In this document: piece by piece, positions 52,599 through 60,345 of the stretch
How the letters are laid out: each line of letters opens with the position of its first letter
Numbering within the stretch: position 1 is the stretch's first letter
DNA from: Clostridiales bacterium
Lineage (GTDB): Bacteria > Bacillota > Clostridia > Oscillospirales > Oscillospiraceae
Assembly (NCBI GenBank): GCA_003150355.1
Contig: QAMJ01000012.1
Location: forward strand, 186,001 to 250,000
Length of the DNA: 64,000 nucleotides
Direction of reading: 5' to 3'
Position numbers and translations under genes: made by a program
The notes under the pieces: generated by a model
What the model was told of the DNA's origin: nothing
Seen by the model: the letters and a program-made list of their open reading frames with translations, nothing else
Database searches by the model: none

Positions 52599-53303
52599 TC
52601 ATTTTATCAGTTCCGTGACAACGTGCTGGCACAGCAGCAGTCCAGCAGAGGCCGGGACCCATACGAGCGAACCGGGAACACTTCGCCGTCCGGGGGGCGG
52701 AGCCTCCAGCTGCTCCGGTTCCATCGGCTCCTCCGGGCTGAACACGACGGTGTGGTGCGTCACGCCGCGCTGCCGCAGCTCACGCCGCACGACGCGCGCA
52801 AGCGCGCAGCCGCTGGTCTTGGAAATGTCGGCGATCCGCAGCAGCGATGCGTCCTTCTTGTTCCCCGTGCCGAGGGCGGAGATGATCGGTATCCCGTGCT
52901 CCATGCAGCTCATTATCAGGTCGACCTTGCAGGAGACAAGATCGATCGCGTCGACGACATAGTCATAGTCACTGAAGAAGCGCTCCCGATCCGCCGCCTC
53001 ATAGTGCCCCTCGATGCACTTCACGTCTATATCCGGGTTTATGTCCAGCGCGCGCTGAGCCATGACTGCTGCCTTGCCCATGCCGACGGTGGAGCCGAGA
53101 GCGCAGAGCTGACGGTTTATGTTGCTCTCGCCGACGGTGTCCTGATCGATAAGGGTCAGGCGGCCAACGCCCGCTCTCGCCAGCGCTTCGGCACACCATG
53201 AGCCGACGCCGCCGAGCCCGAACACGGCCACATGGCTCCCGGCGAGCTTTTCCATCGCCTCTTCACCCAGCAGCATCCGCGCGCGCAGAGTTCTTTCATT
53301 CAT
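52599..53303 (-). CDS. tcdA: tRNA threonylcarbamoyladenosine dehydratase (ThiF/E1-like)
   Basis: TcdA cyclises N6-threonylcarbamoyladenosine at position 37 of tRNAs using ATP. The 234-residue protein has the E1-like nucleotide-binding start LLGEEAMEKLAGSHVAVFGLGGVGSWCAEALARAGVG (GxGGVGS at 29-35), the SNINRQLCAL segment, DAIDLVSCKVDLI, and a C-terminal GSLVWVPASAGLLL typical of TcdA rather than ThiF or MoeB. The start follows GAGGA. It lies downstream of a foldase gene but is separated from it by a terminator. Confidence 0.9.
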   Translation of the reverse strand: MNERTLRARMLLGEEAMEKLAGSHVAVFGLGGVGSWCAEALARAGVGRLTLIDQDTVGESNINRQLCALGSTVGMGKAAVMAQRALDINPDIDVKCIEGHYEAADRERFFSDYDYVVDAIDLVSCKVDLIMSCMEHGIPIISALGTGNKKDASLLRIADISKTSGCALARVVRRELRQRGVTHHTVVFSPEEPMEPEQLEAPPPGRRSVPGSLVWVPASAGLLLCQHVVTELIK

Positions 53304-53332
53304 AATTTTTCCTCTTATTATCTGATGGTAAA

Positions 53333-53357
53333 AAGGCCGCCGATCAACGGCGGCCTT
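53333..53357 (-). terminator. Terminator of the foldase gene
   Basis: Perfect 10-bp arms AAGGCCGCCG and CGGCGGCCTT lie past the foldase stop on the minus strand and are followed by TTTTTACC. Confidence 0.78.
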
Positions 53358-53378
53358 CTGGTTTGCTTTATATGTGTT

Positions 53379-54932
53379 TTATTTGCCGACAAAGCGGATA
53401 CCGCCGCCGACGGAGGTCTCATAAGCGGAGGTGAGCTCCTCGAGCCATGCATTCATATCGGAAGTGAGCAGGCTGTTCTTGGCAAGATAATCGCTGTACT
53501 GCTCGCCCTCGCCGACGAAGTACATCACATGGTACCCGGCGTAGCTGCTGCTCTCGCCGTAGACGATGCCGGTGTCACCGGCCTTGTGACCGGCAAAGCA
53601 GAAGTCGTTGAACTCCTGAACCATCTGCCCCTTGGCGATGTTCTCATACAGGCCGCCGTTGGTGTTGGAGCCTTCGTCCTCGGAATACTTGTTTGCGAGC
53701 TCGGCGAAGCTGTCCTCGGTCTTATCGCCGGAGTTGAACTCGGCAAGGATCTCCTCGGCGCGCGCCTTGGCTGCGGCCTTGGCCTCGTCGGTGTAGGTGC
53801 CGTCTGCGGACTTCTCAGCCTTTATGAGGATATGGCGCACGGAAACGGTGTTATAGTGGTTGTCGTCACGGCTGAGGAACACGACGACGTTATAGCCGGT
53901 CTCGCCGCTGTTTACCTCGGAGGTGATGTCACCGGCCTTGCGGCTGGCGTTCTTGAGCCAGTCGGCCGCAACGCTGATGCTGCTGCCGGAGATGCTGGAA
54001 ACTGCATTCGCGGTGCCGTCGATCCCGGCCTCGGTGAGCGCGGCGTTGAGCTTCTCTTCGCCCTCAAGCTTATCGTCGGCCTTGTTGTAGGCTGCGACTA
54101 TCGCATCGGCCTTGGCCTTGGCGGCGTCAAGTGCTTCGGGGGTGACGGTCTGGGTATCGTTGCCGTCGGCGTCCTGAGTCGTGGTCTTCTCAGCCTCTAC
54201 GAAGTAGTAGGCATAGCCGAACGTATCCCAGGAATCCTTGTTCTCTTCGTACTTTGCCTCAAGCTCATCGGAGCTGTATTCGAGAGAATTCTGCTTCTCG
54301 GTGCTTGCCTTGTTGGCAAGAGCGGCGTCTATAGCAGCGCTGCGTGCCATCTCGACCGTCACACCCTGGCCGTAGTTCGCGGCGAGCATCTTATCGGCGC
54401 TGGCGTAGCCCTGAAGCTTTGCCATAGATTCAAGGTTCTCAAAGTTTGCGTCTACCTCGGCTATCTCATCCTCGGTGAGCTCGATGCCGTTTGCCTTGGC
54501 ATAGTCGCACAGAGCCTTGACCTGAAGCAGTTCATTCTCAGCTGCGGTCAGGAACTGCTCTTTCCATGTGCCGCCGTAGGGGCTGGTCTGCTTGCCGAGG
54601 CCTCTGATGCCCGTGGAGGTATCAAGGCCGAGCAGCGAGGCATAGCTGCCGTACTGGTTGGCGGTGCTGTAATACTGCGTGGCATAGTGATAGCTGAGCT
54701 CGGAGGCGGAATAGCTCCTGTCGCCTACAGTATAGGCCGTGGTCTTATACAGGATCCCGGAGTCAAGGAAAATAATAAGCGCGATCAGCAGCACGACGCC
54801 GATGGTACCCAGCGTCCAGCGTCTCTTGCTCTGCGCCTTTTTGCTGGCCTCTTCCTGCGCGGCCAGCATCTTCTTGTCAGTACCGGCTTCGCGGGCGGCC
54901 TGACGGTTCTTCTTCTCGGTCGATGCACTCAT
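53379..54932 (-). CDS. Membrane-anchored parvulin-type peptidyl-prolyl isomerase (SurA/PrsA-like)
   Basis: The 517-residue protein has a cytoplasmic Lys/Arg/Gln-rich N-terminus, one membrane anchor (about 40-60, TLGTIGVVLLIALIIFLDSGILY) and a large extracytoplasmic part. A SurA-like N-domain (EDEIAEVDANFENLESMAKLQGYASADKMLAANYGQGVTVEMARSAAIDAALANKAS) precedes a parvulin domain at about 360-480 (VSVRHILIKAEKS, FAELANKYSEDEGSNTNGGLYENIAKGQMVQEFNDFCFAGHKAGDTGIV). It probably helps secreted proteins fold. Unlike PrsA it has no lipobox. Its promoter is consensus-like. Confidence 0.88.
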   Translation of the reverse strand: MSASTEKKNRQAAREAGTDKKMLAAQEEASKKAQSKRRWTLGTIGVVLLIALIIFLDSGILYKTTAYTVGDRSYSASELSYHYATQYYSTANQYGSYASLLGLDTSTGIRGLGKQTSPYGGTWKEQFLTAAENELLQVKALCDYAKANGIELTEDEIAEVDANFENLESMAKLQGYASADKMLAANYGQGVTVEMARSAAIDAALANKASTEKQNSLEYSSDELEAKYEENKDSWDTFGYAYYFVEAEKTTTQDADGNDTQTVTPEALDAAKAKADAIVAAYNKADDKLEGEEKLNAALTEAGIDGTANAVSSISGSSISVAADWLKNASRKAGDITSEVNSGETGYNVVVFLSRDDNHYNTVSVRHILIKAEKSADGTYTDEAKAAAKARAEEILAEFNSGDKTEDSFAELANKYSEDEGSNTNGGLYENIAKGQMVQEFNDFCFAGHKAGDTGIVYGESSSYAGYHVMYFVGEGEQYSDYLAKNSLLTSDMNAWLEELTSAYETSVGGGIRFVGK

Positions 54933-54997
54933 CTTATGTCATCTCATCCTTTGCGTAATTTTCGCGTAATGCGTAGGTCATTTGAACAGACTAAAGT

Positions 54998-55026
54998 ATT
55001 ATAACGCAAGTCTCCCCGCGATTCAA
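54998..55026 (-). promoter_or_regulatory. Promoter of the foldase gene
   Basis: On the minus strand TTGAAT (55026-55021) and TATAAT (55003-54998) are 17 bp apart. Confidence 0.66.
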
Positions 55027-55132
55027 GCCATATTGCGACTATTCTCAAATTATTAAAATTAGTTTTATAATATAATGCTGTTTTCGACACGAATGTGTGT
55101 TAAAATAAATACGTTTCATCACGGAGGTGCCA

Positions 55133-55969
55133 ATGAACCGTAAGCTCACCGCGGCGGCTGCGGCAATCATGCTGACTGCCTGCATCGTTCTGGACAGCCG
55201 CTTCACCCTCGAAACAACCGAATACAGCGCGCGGTTCGACGATCTCCCACCGGAGTTTGACGGCTTCCGCATCGCCGTCCTCTCCGACCTGCATGGGATG
55301 AGCTTCGGCAAGGACAATTCCCGTCTCGTCCGCGCCGTGTCGGACGCGAAGCCCGACATGATCGCCATCCTCGGGGACATGATAACCTACCCATCCGATC
55401 TGCCCGCCTTTAAAAGTCTGCTCGACGGCATTGAGGGCATCGCGCCCATATACTGTATAAACGGCAACCATGAGTGGGCAGCGCACTGCGTGGATAAGGT
55501 GAGGGAGCTTGCGCTCAGCCACGGCGCACATTTTCTGAGCAACTCCTATGAGCCCTTATACTGTGGCTCCTCGCGCATCATCGTCTGCGGTGCGGAGGAT
55601 AAAAACGGCCGCGCCGATATGGAGACGCCGCCGGAGCTTGCCTCAAGGCTGCGCGGGGAGTACCCGGACGACTTCGTCCTCTGGCTCTATCACCGCAATG
55701 ATACGCTCACAGGCTTTCCCGGACTGCCGGTCGACCTCGTCCTCAGCGGCCACGCCCACGGCGGAATAGTCCGCCTGCCGTTTATCGGCGGCCTGCTCGA
55801 TGTTCACCGCCGCCTCGGTGCGGAATACGAAAAGGGCATGTATGAAGAGAATAATACCGTGATGATCGTTTCGCGCGGGCTTGGAAACTCGATCGTTGTT
55901 CCGCGCTTTCTCAACCGTCCGGAGCTTGTGTGCGTGACCTTGTCAATTGATAGTAAGACTTCGGATTAA
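55133..55969 (+). CDS. Calcineurin-like metallophosphoesterase (YkuE-like)
   Basis: The 278-residue protein starts with a hydrophobic signal that contains a possible lipobox L14-T15-A16-C17, then the dimetal phosphoesterase motifs: D52 and H54 in VLSDLHG, G81-D82 in ILGDMITYP, G111-N112-H113 in GNHEW, and VLSGHAHGG near 202. The YkuE type acts outside the membrane on unknown phosphoesters. GGAGG lies 5 nt before the ATG. It is transcribed alone, divergent from the foldase gene. Confidence 0.9.
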   Translation: MNRKLTAAAAAIMLTACIVLDSRFTLETTEYSARFDDLPPEFDGFRIAVLSDLHGMSFGKDNSRLVRAVSDAKPDMIAILGDMITYPSDLPAFKSLLDGIEGIAPIYCINGNHEWAAHCVDKVRELALSHGAHFLSNSYEPLYCGSSRIIVCGAEDKNGRADMETPPELASRLRGEYPDDFVLWLYHRNDTLTGFPGLPVDLVLSGHAHGGIVRLPFIGGLLDVHRRLGAEYEKGMYEENNTVMIVSRGLGNSIVVPRFLNRPELVCVTLSIDSKTSD

Positions 55970-55978
55970 CTTGCAGTC

Positions 55979-56004
55979 ATATATGCGGCACATCGTGCAT
56001 ATAT
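55979..56004. promoter_or_regulatory. Palindrome upstream of an 18-codon ORF
   Basis: ATATATGC (55979-55986) and GCATATAT (55997-56004) are perfect arms around a 10-nt spacer. It has no T tract, so operator is a better guess than terminator. Confidence 0.4.
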
Positions 56005-56036
56005 TGGTTGTATGCTGACTAAACAGGAGGTACACC

Positions 56037-56093
56037 ATGGATATAGATGATCTGATTTTCGGTGACTATAACCCCGGCCCCAGCCAGAAGTAA
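56037..56093 (+). CDS. Candidate 18-residue peptide
   Basis: A very short ORF encodes MDIDDLIFGDYNPGPSQK, followed by TAA. It is preceded at 6 nt by a perfect AGGAGG (56025-56030) and lies between a phosphoesterase and a flavoprotein, about 85 bp before the latter. The strength of the ribosome site is out of keeping with chance. It could be a leader peptide, a small functional peptide, or the head of a deleted gene. No family is recognised. Confidence 0.4.
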   Translation: MDIDDLIFGDYNPGPSQK

Positions 56094-56177
56094 TAAGGCT
56101 GGGCAATAACGAAATTACGGACAGCGCCGTCAATATGACCGCGCTGTCTGAAAACAAAAGAGAGAGGAAACAGAGAC

Positions 56178-56798
56178 ATGAAGGTACTGATGCTCAACGG
56201 AAGCTGCAAGGCAAACGGCAACACCTATCAGGCGCTTGAGGAGGCGGGCAGACAGCTCAAGGCGGAGGGCATAGATTATGAGATATTCCAGATCGGCCCC
56301 GCCCCGGTGCGCGACTGCATCGGCTGCGGCAGGTGCACGGATGAGGGCTGCGTCTTCACGGACGACGGCGTGAACGAGTTCATCGCCAAGGCGAAGGAAG
56401 CCGACGGCTTCATCTTCGGCACACCCGTATATTACGCCCACCCGAGCGGGCGCATTCTTTCCTTCCTTGACCGCGTGTTCTACAGCAGCGAGGACGCCTT
56501 CGCCTTCAAGCCCGGCGCGGCAGTCGCGATAGCGCGGCGCGGCGGCACGACCGCTTCATTTGACGCGGTGAACAAGTACTTCGGCATATCCAATATGCCG
56601 GTCGTATCGTCGAGCTATTGGAACATCGCCCACGGCTGCACTCCCGGCGAGGTCACGCAGGACGCCGAGGGGATGCAGACGATGCGCAACCTTGCGCGCA
56701 ACATGGCATGGATGCTCAAGTGCTTCGAAGCCGGGAAGGCTTCCGGAGTTTCCCTCCCCGCCATCGAGAGAGGGAGCAGGACTAATTTCATAAGGTGA
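56178..56798 (+). CDS. Flavodoxin-fold iron-sulfur flavoprotein family protein
   Basis: The 206-residue protein has the FMN-binding N-terminus KVLMLNGSCKANGNTYQALE, a cysteine cluster CIGCGRCTDEGCVFTDDG at about 50-67, and the GTPVYYAHPSGRILSFLDRVFY segment of NADPH-dependent FMN reductase and iron-sulfur flavoproteins. It is a cytoplasmic electron carrier or quinone/nitro reductase; substrate unknown. It resembles the 9405 gene in layout but is clearly diverged. It ends at a terminator shared with the convergent SGNH hydrolase. Confidence 0.87.
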   Translation: MKVLMLNGSCKANGNTYQALEEAGRQLKAEGIDYEIFQIGPAPVRDCIGCGRCTDEGCVFTDDGVNEFIAKAKEADGFIFGTPVYYAHPSGRILSFLDRVFYSSEDAFAFKPGAAVAIARRGGTTASFDAVNKYFGISNMPVVSSSYWNIAHGCTPGEVTQDAEGMQTMRNLARNMAWMLKCFEAGKASGVSLPAIERGSRTNFIR

Positions 56799-56803
56799 AC
56801 AAT

Positions 56804-56842
56804 GATTCCCCTCATCGGACTCCGCGTCTGATGAAGGGGATC
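56804..56842. terminator. Bidirectional terminator
   Basis: The 16-nt arms GATTCCCCTCATCGGA and TCTGATGAAGGGGATC (few mismatches) are followed by GTTTTTAT. They lie between convergent genes. Confidence 0.78.
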
Positions 56843-56846
56843 GTTT

Positions 56847-57650
56847 TTATGCCGTGCTCACGCCGTATTCACACCTGAGCGGACGCTCGGCAAAATAATT
56901 GCCCATGTCCCGTATTATCAGCCGAGCCGCGGCAATATTGCCGCCCTTGCCGAAATGCGGATTTTTCATCCCGGCGTGCAGGTCTGTGTTCTTATCCATG
57001 CTCAGGCTCTTTGTATCGATCACGTGCAGGTCATATTTTGCGGCGATCTTATTTATCGTTTCATTCGTGGTTTTCACATCGCCCTTGGTAGCGAAAATAT
57101 TCATCAGCACTATCCGCGCATCGGGGTTGGCGTCTTTGACGGTCTCGATGATCCTGCAGTAGTACCCTGTCTCCGTTTCGGCAAAATCATTATAGCCGCC
57201 GAAAGGATCAACATCTGTGTCCAGTGTATCCGTCAGCCCGTTATTCGTGCCGAGCCAGATTATCACCGTGTCATAATCGGTATAATCATAGTCACCGGCT
57301 TTTTCGATGTACCAGTCCGAGGCCGAGTACCCGCCAACGCCTGCATTGACGACCTCCGTATTCAGCATGCGCCCGAGATAGTAGGGATAATTCTGCTCTA
57401 TGGCGGCTCCGTCCATACCGGCGCCGAAATACGCGCCTTCGGTCAGGCTGTCGCCTATGCACAGTATTTTGCCCATAGCGTAAGCCCAGTTATCATTCCT
57501 GTTCGGGTCCAGCAGTTCATTCGCTTTTCTCACTGCGGTACCTGTGACGCCCGGACGCAGCACACAAAGCATGACGGCCGCCGCCAGCAGGAAAACCGCT
57601 GCCGATGCGCATATGCCTTTTATCGATATTCTGTGTACAGCTTTCTTCAT
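56847..57650 (-). CDS. Membrane-anchored SGNH/GDSL hydrolase
   Basis: The 267-residue protein has an N-terminal hydrophobic anchor (about 12-33), then the SGNH set: G66-D67-S68 in ILCIGDSLTEG (nucleophile serine), block II glycine in NAGVGGYSASDW, block III asparagine in IWLGTNNGL, and a late HFGKGGN with the catalytic histidine. These enzymes hydrolyse esters of carbohydrates, lipids or cell-wall polymers outside the membrane. The substrate is unknown. It is divergent from an XRE regulator. Confidence 0.88.
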   Translation of the reverse strand: MKKAVHRISIKGICASAAVFLLAAAVMLCVLRPGVTGTAVRKANELLDPNRNDNWAYAMGKILCIGDSLTEGAYFGAGMDGAAIEQNYPYYLGRMLNTEVVNAGVGGYSASDWYIEKAGDYDYTDYDTVIIWLGTNNGLTDTLDTDVDPFGGYNDFAETETGYYCRIIETVKDANPDARIVLMNIFATKGDVKTTNETINKIAAKYDLHVIDTKSLSMDKNTDLHAGMKNPHFGKGGNIAAARLIIRDMGNYFAERPLRCEYGVSTA

Positions 57651-57719
57651 TCCTGCCGTCCCTCATGCCCTGCTTATAATATCATTGCTATTGATAATTA
57701 TAATAGTGGTGCACTGTGT

Positions 57720-57752
57720 TTGTCAACTTCACTTTTAGTTAAACTAATAGTG
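57720..57752 (+). promoter_or_regulatory. Promoter and overlapping operator of the XRE gene
   Basis: TTGTCA (57720-57725) and ACTAAT (57743-57748) are 17 bp apart. A 23-bp dyad (57730-57752; CACTTTTAGTT and AACTAATAGTG around one A, one mismatched pair) covers the spacer and -10. The arrangement fits self-repression by the XRE protein that follows. Confidence 0.55.
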
Positions 57753-57768
57753 AAAGGCGGTGGCTCGT

Positions 57769-58122
57769 ATGAGGGAGAAGAAAGCAATAAACATTGAGAT
57801 CGGAGAGCGTGTCAAAGCCGCGCGCGAGCAGGCCGACATCACGCAGGAGCAGCTCGCTGAGCGCATAGATGTGTCAACTCAGTATGTCTCCGACCTTGAG
57901 CGCGGCGTAGTGGGAATATCGGTGCCGACGCTGAAAAACCTTTGCGTGGCTCTCGGCATATCCAGCGACCGCATACTTTTCGGTCAAGCGCAGGGCGGCA
58001 GTATGCCGGCGCTTACAGACAAGTGCAGGGTCCTCAGTCCGTCACAGTCGGCCATGCTCGCCGACATTATTGACAGCTTCATACAGGCAATCCTTTCAGA
58101 GCGTCAAAAGCAGGAACCGTAA
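57769..58122 (+). CDS. XRE family transcriptional regulator
   Basis: The 117-residue protein has a full XRE helix-turn-helix (IGERVKAAREQADITQEQLAERIDVSTQYVSDLERGVVGISVPTLKNLCVALGISSDRIL, about residues 9-67) and a short helical tail (PSQSAMLADIIDSFIQAILSE) probably used for dimerisation. The ATG at 57769 fits better than a GTG at 57760, which overlaps the ribosome site. A dyad over its promoter suggests autorepression; it may also act on the divergent SGNH gene. A strong terminator follows. Confidence 0.88.
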   Translation: MREKKAINIEIGERVKAAREQADITQEQLAERIDVSTQYVSDLERGVVGISVPTLKNLCVALGISSDRILFGQAQGGSMPALTDKCRVLSPSQSAMLADIIDSFIQAILSERQKQEP

Positions 58123-58165
58123 CAGAATATCAGACTGTCAAAAAAGTATTTTGCCAGTCTGCTTG

Positions 58166-58197
58166 AAAATCTGAACTTTCAAAAAAGTTCAGATTTT
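58166..58197 (+). terminator. Terminator of the XRE gene
   Basis: Perfect 13-bp arms AAAATCTGAACTT and AAGTTCAGATTTT run into TTC. A second hairpin (GTGAAAGA/TCTTTCAC, 58210-58240) follows. Confidence 0.82.
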
Positions 58198-58309
58198 TTC
58201 TTATTGGACGTGAAAGACACCCCTCCTGGGTTTCTTTCACCGTATCTTCCTTCCCGCAGCTTCACCATCAGTTGACACGCTCAATATGACTCTTTCAGAA
58301 AGCCATAAA

Positions 58310-58349
58310 CAGAGGGAGAACACACATAAAGCTGCGTGTTCTCCCTCTG
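58310..58349 (-). terminator. Terminator after the YitT-like gene
   Basis: Perfect 14-bp arms CAGAGGGAGAACAC and GTGTTCTCCCTCTG lie 10 bp past the stop of the minus-strand gene at 58360. The T tract is modest. Confidence 0.7.
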
Positions 58350-58359
58350 AGATATTGTG

Positions 58360-58992
58360 TCAAAGTTCCTCCGCCGGTTCGGCGCCTGCATCCGGTGCGG
58401 CAGGCTTTTTCTTTGCCACAAGGCCGATGAGCTGGCCTGACAGGATGACCGTCAGGAGCGAATAGGCGATGCGCCGGAGCGGGATATAGCTCAGCGACAG
58501 GGTCAGGACGATAAGATCCTCCACGAGGTACACCCACTGGATGCCGATCCCTGTGAGCTTTTCAATGGACATCGCAAGCGCATCGTCCCCGCCGGAGGCT
58601 CCGCCCATACGCACGCCAAGCCCGACGCCGACGCCGATGAACAGCGCGCCGACGAGCGCCGCGAGCAGCGGCATATCCGCAATGCCCGGCCAGAGCGGCG
58701 GGAAATGCTCAAACAACCAATAGAACGCCGAGAAGCTGCCGCCGGCGACCACCGACATGATAACAAAGCTCCTGCCGAGGACTGCCGCGCCGAGGATATA
58801 GCAGGCGGCGTTGAGCACCAGCGACGAGAGCGCCGGTGAAATGCCGAACCAGTGGTGCAGCAGCAGAGTAAGGCCGAGGATGCCGCCCTCGGTGACACCG
58901 GAAATGGAGTGGATATTATACAGCCCGAAAGCCTGTATCGCGCTGCCAAGAGCGGCAATGGCGCAGGCCTTCGCACTAACGCGGGATTTCAA
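58360..58992 (-). CDS. Short YitT-family membrane protein
   Basis: The 210-residue protein matches the YitT membrane part (SAIQAFGLYNIHSISGVTEGGILGLTLLLHHWFGISPALSSLVLNAACYILG; GVGLGVRMGGASGGDDALAM) in about five to six segments, but lacks the C-terminal DUF2179 domain seen in the copy at 42090; instead it ends in an Ala/Pro/Glu tail. The start codon appears to be TTG, 24 bp after the prfB stop, so it is co-transcribed with prfB. Function is unknown. Confidence 0.82.
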   Translation of the reverse strand: MKSRVSAKACAIAALGSAIQAFGLYNIHSISGVTEGGILGLTLLLHHWFGISPALSSLVLNAACYILGAAVLGRSFVIMSVVAGGSFSAFYWLFEHFPPLWPGIADMPLLAALVGALFIGVGVGLGVRMGGASGGDDALAMSIEKLTGIGIQWVYLVEDLIVLTLSLSYIPLRRIAYSLLTVILSGQLIGLVAKKKPAAPDAGAEPAEEL

Positions 58993-59016
58993 TTTAACAA
59001 AACCTTTCCTGTAATA

Positions 59017-60126
59017 TCACGTCTCTGCCTTCATGGACAGATACGCGTTTATGAAGCCGTCAAGATCGCCGTTCATGACATTGTCGATATTGCCGTTTTC
59101 ATAGTTCGTGCGGTGATCCTTGACAAGCTGATAGGGCATGAACACGTAGGAGCGGATCTGGCTGCCCCATTCGATCTTCATCTGCACACCCTTGATATCG
59201 CTGATCTTTTCAAGATGCTCGCGCTCCTTTATTTCGGCGAGCCTTGCGCGCAGCATGTTGCGGCAGTTTTCGAGGTTCTGGAAATGGCTGCGCTCCACCT
59301 GACTGGACACGACGATGCCCGTCGGGATATGGGTCAGACGCACTGCCGATGAGGTCTTGTTGACCTTCTGACCGCCCGCGCCGGAGGAGCGGAACACGTC
59401 CATCTTGATATCCTCATCGCGCAGCTCGATCTCGTTATCATCGTCGCTTATCTCGGGCATGACCTCGACAGCGGCAAAGGAGGTGTGGCGGCGTCCGGCA
59501 GCGTCAAACGGGGAGACGCGGACAAGCCTGTGTATGCCGTGCTCACTCTTGAGGAAGCCGTAGGCATTTTCGCCCTCGATCATTATCGTTGCGCTCTTGA
59601 TGCCGGCCTCGTCCCCGTCGAGATAGTCCATGACCCTGACCTTATAGCCGTGGCGGTCAGCCCACATGTTGTACATACGGTAGAGCATCGAGGCCCAGTC
59701 CTGCGCCTCGGTGCCGCCGGCACCGGCATGGAAGGTGAGGATCGCGTTGTTCGCGTCATACTCGCCGGTGAGCAGAGTGCCGAGTCGGGTTTCCTCGACC
59801 TTCTCGGAAAACTGCTTGTACTCGCTCTCAAGCTCCTCGAGCATCGAGTCGTCGTTCTCCTCAATGGCCATCTCGCATATGGTGTACATATCGTCCCACG
59901 CGGCGCAGAGCTTCTGGAAGTTCTCGACCTTGTTCTTGAGCGTCTTGAGCCGCTTCTGGACTTTCTGGGATTTCTCCACATCGTTCCAGAAGCCCTCGCG
60001 CTCCGAGGCCGCTTCAAGCTCTTCGATCTCTTTCTGCGCGCTTTCGAGCTTCAGCGCGCCGCGCAGATCCTCAAGACCGGGCTTTGCGTTATTGAGCTTT
60101 ACTTTATATTCTTCAAATTCAAGCAT
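59017..60126 (-). CDS. prfB: Peptide chain release factor 2
   Basis: RF2 releases polypeptides at UGA and UAA codons. The 369-residue protein has the recognition motif S195-P196-F197 and the catalytic G241-G242-Q243 in GAGGQKVNK. In many bacteria prfB carries an in-frame UGA needing a programmed +1 shift near codon 25 after a conserved LRG; here codons 21-27 read LRGALKL without a stop, so the autoregulatory frameshift is absent and one continuous frame is used. The ATG at 60126 has only a weak ribosome site. Confidence 0.97.
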   Translation of the reverse strand: MLEFEEYKVKLNNAKPGLEDLRGALKLESAQKEIEELEAASEREGFWNDVEKSQKVQKRLKTLKNKVENFQKLCAAWDDMYTICEMAIEENDDSMLEELESEYKQFSEKVEETRLGTLLTGEYDANNAILTFHAGAGGTEAQDWASMLYRMYNMWADRHGYKVRVMDYLDGDEAGIKSATIMIEGENAYGFLKSEHGIHRLVRVSPFDAAGRRHTSFAAVEVMPEISDDDNEIELRDEDIKMDVFRSSGAGGQKVNKTSSAVRLTHIPTGIVVSSQVERSHFQNLENCRNMLRARLAEIKEREHLEKISDIKGVQMKIEWGSQIRSYVFMPYQLVKDHRTNYENGNIDNVMNGDLDGFINAYLSMKAET

Positions 60127-60263
60127 TGTTTTAACCACTTTCAAATGATTTATTTCATAGATTATTATTATACACAAAAAACGAGGGCTTGTAAATTGCT
60201 TTTTTTATACGCAATTTGAGCGCTGTTACCGCGGCTTTGCTCTTCCAATTTTGCGCTACAGGT

Positions 60264-60272
60264 GTTATAATC
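60264..60272 (+). promoter_or_regulatory. Extended -10 element upstream of prs
   Basis: TGTTATAAT (TG at 60264-60265, TATAAT at 60267-60272) has no good -35 partner, as is common for extended -10 promoters. It lies 73 bp before the prs start. Confidence 0.5.
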
Positions 60273-60345
60273 AACATGACTGATTATGCACCCGGAAACG
60301 GGGCAGGATAAAATGAATAAAGACGATTACGGAGGAAAAAGAGAA

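Noticed and set aside
60040..60070. Programmed frameshift in prfB
   Set aside because: No TGA in the expected position; the frame is continuous through LRGALKL.
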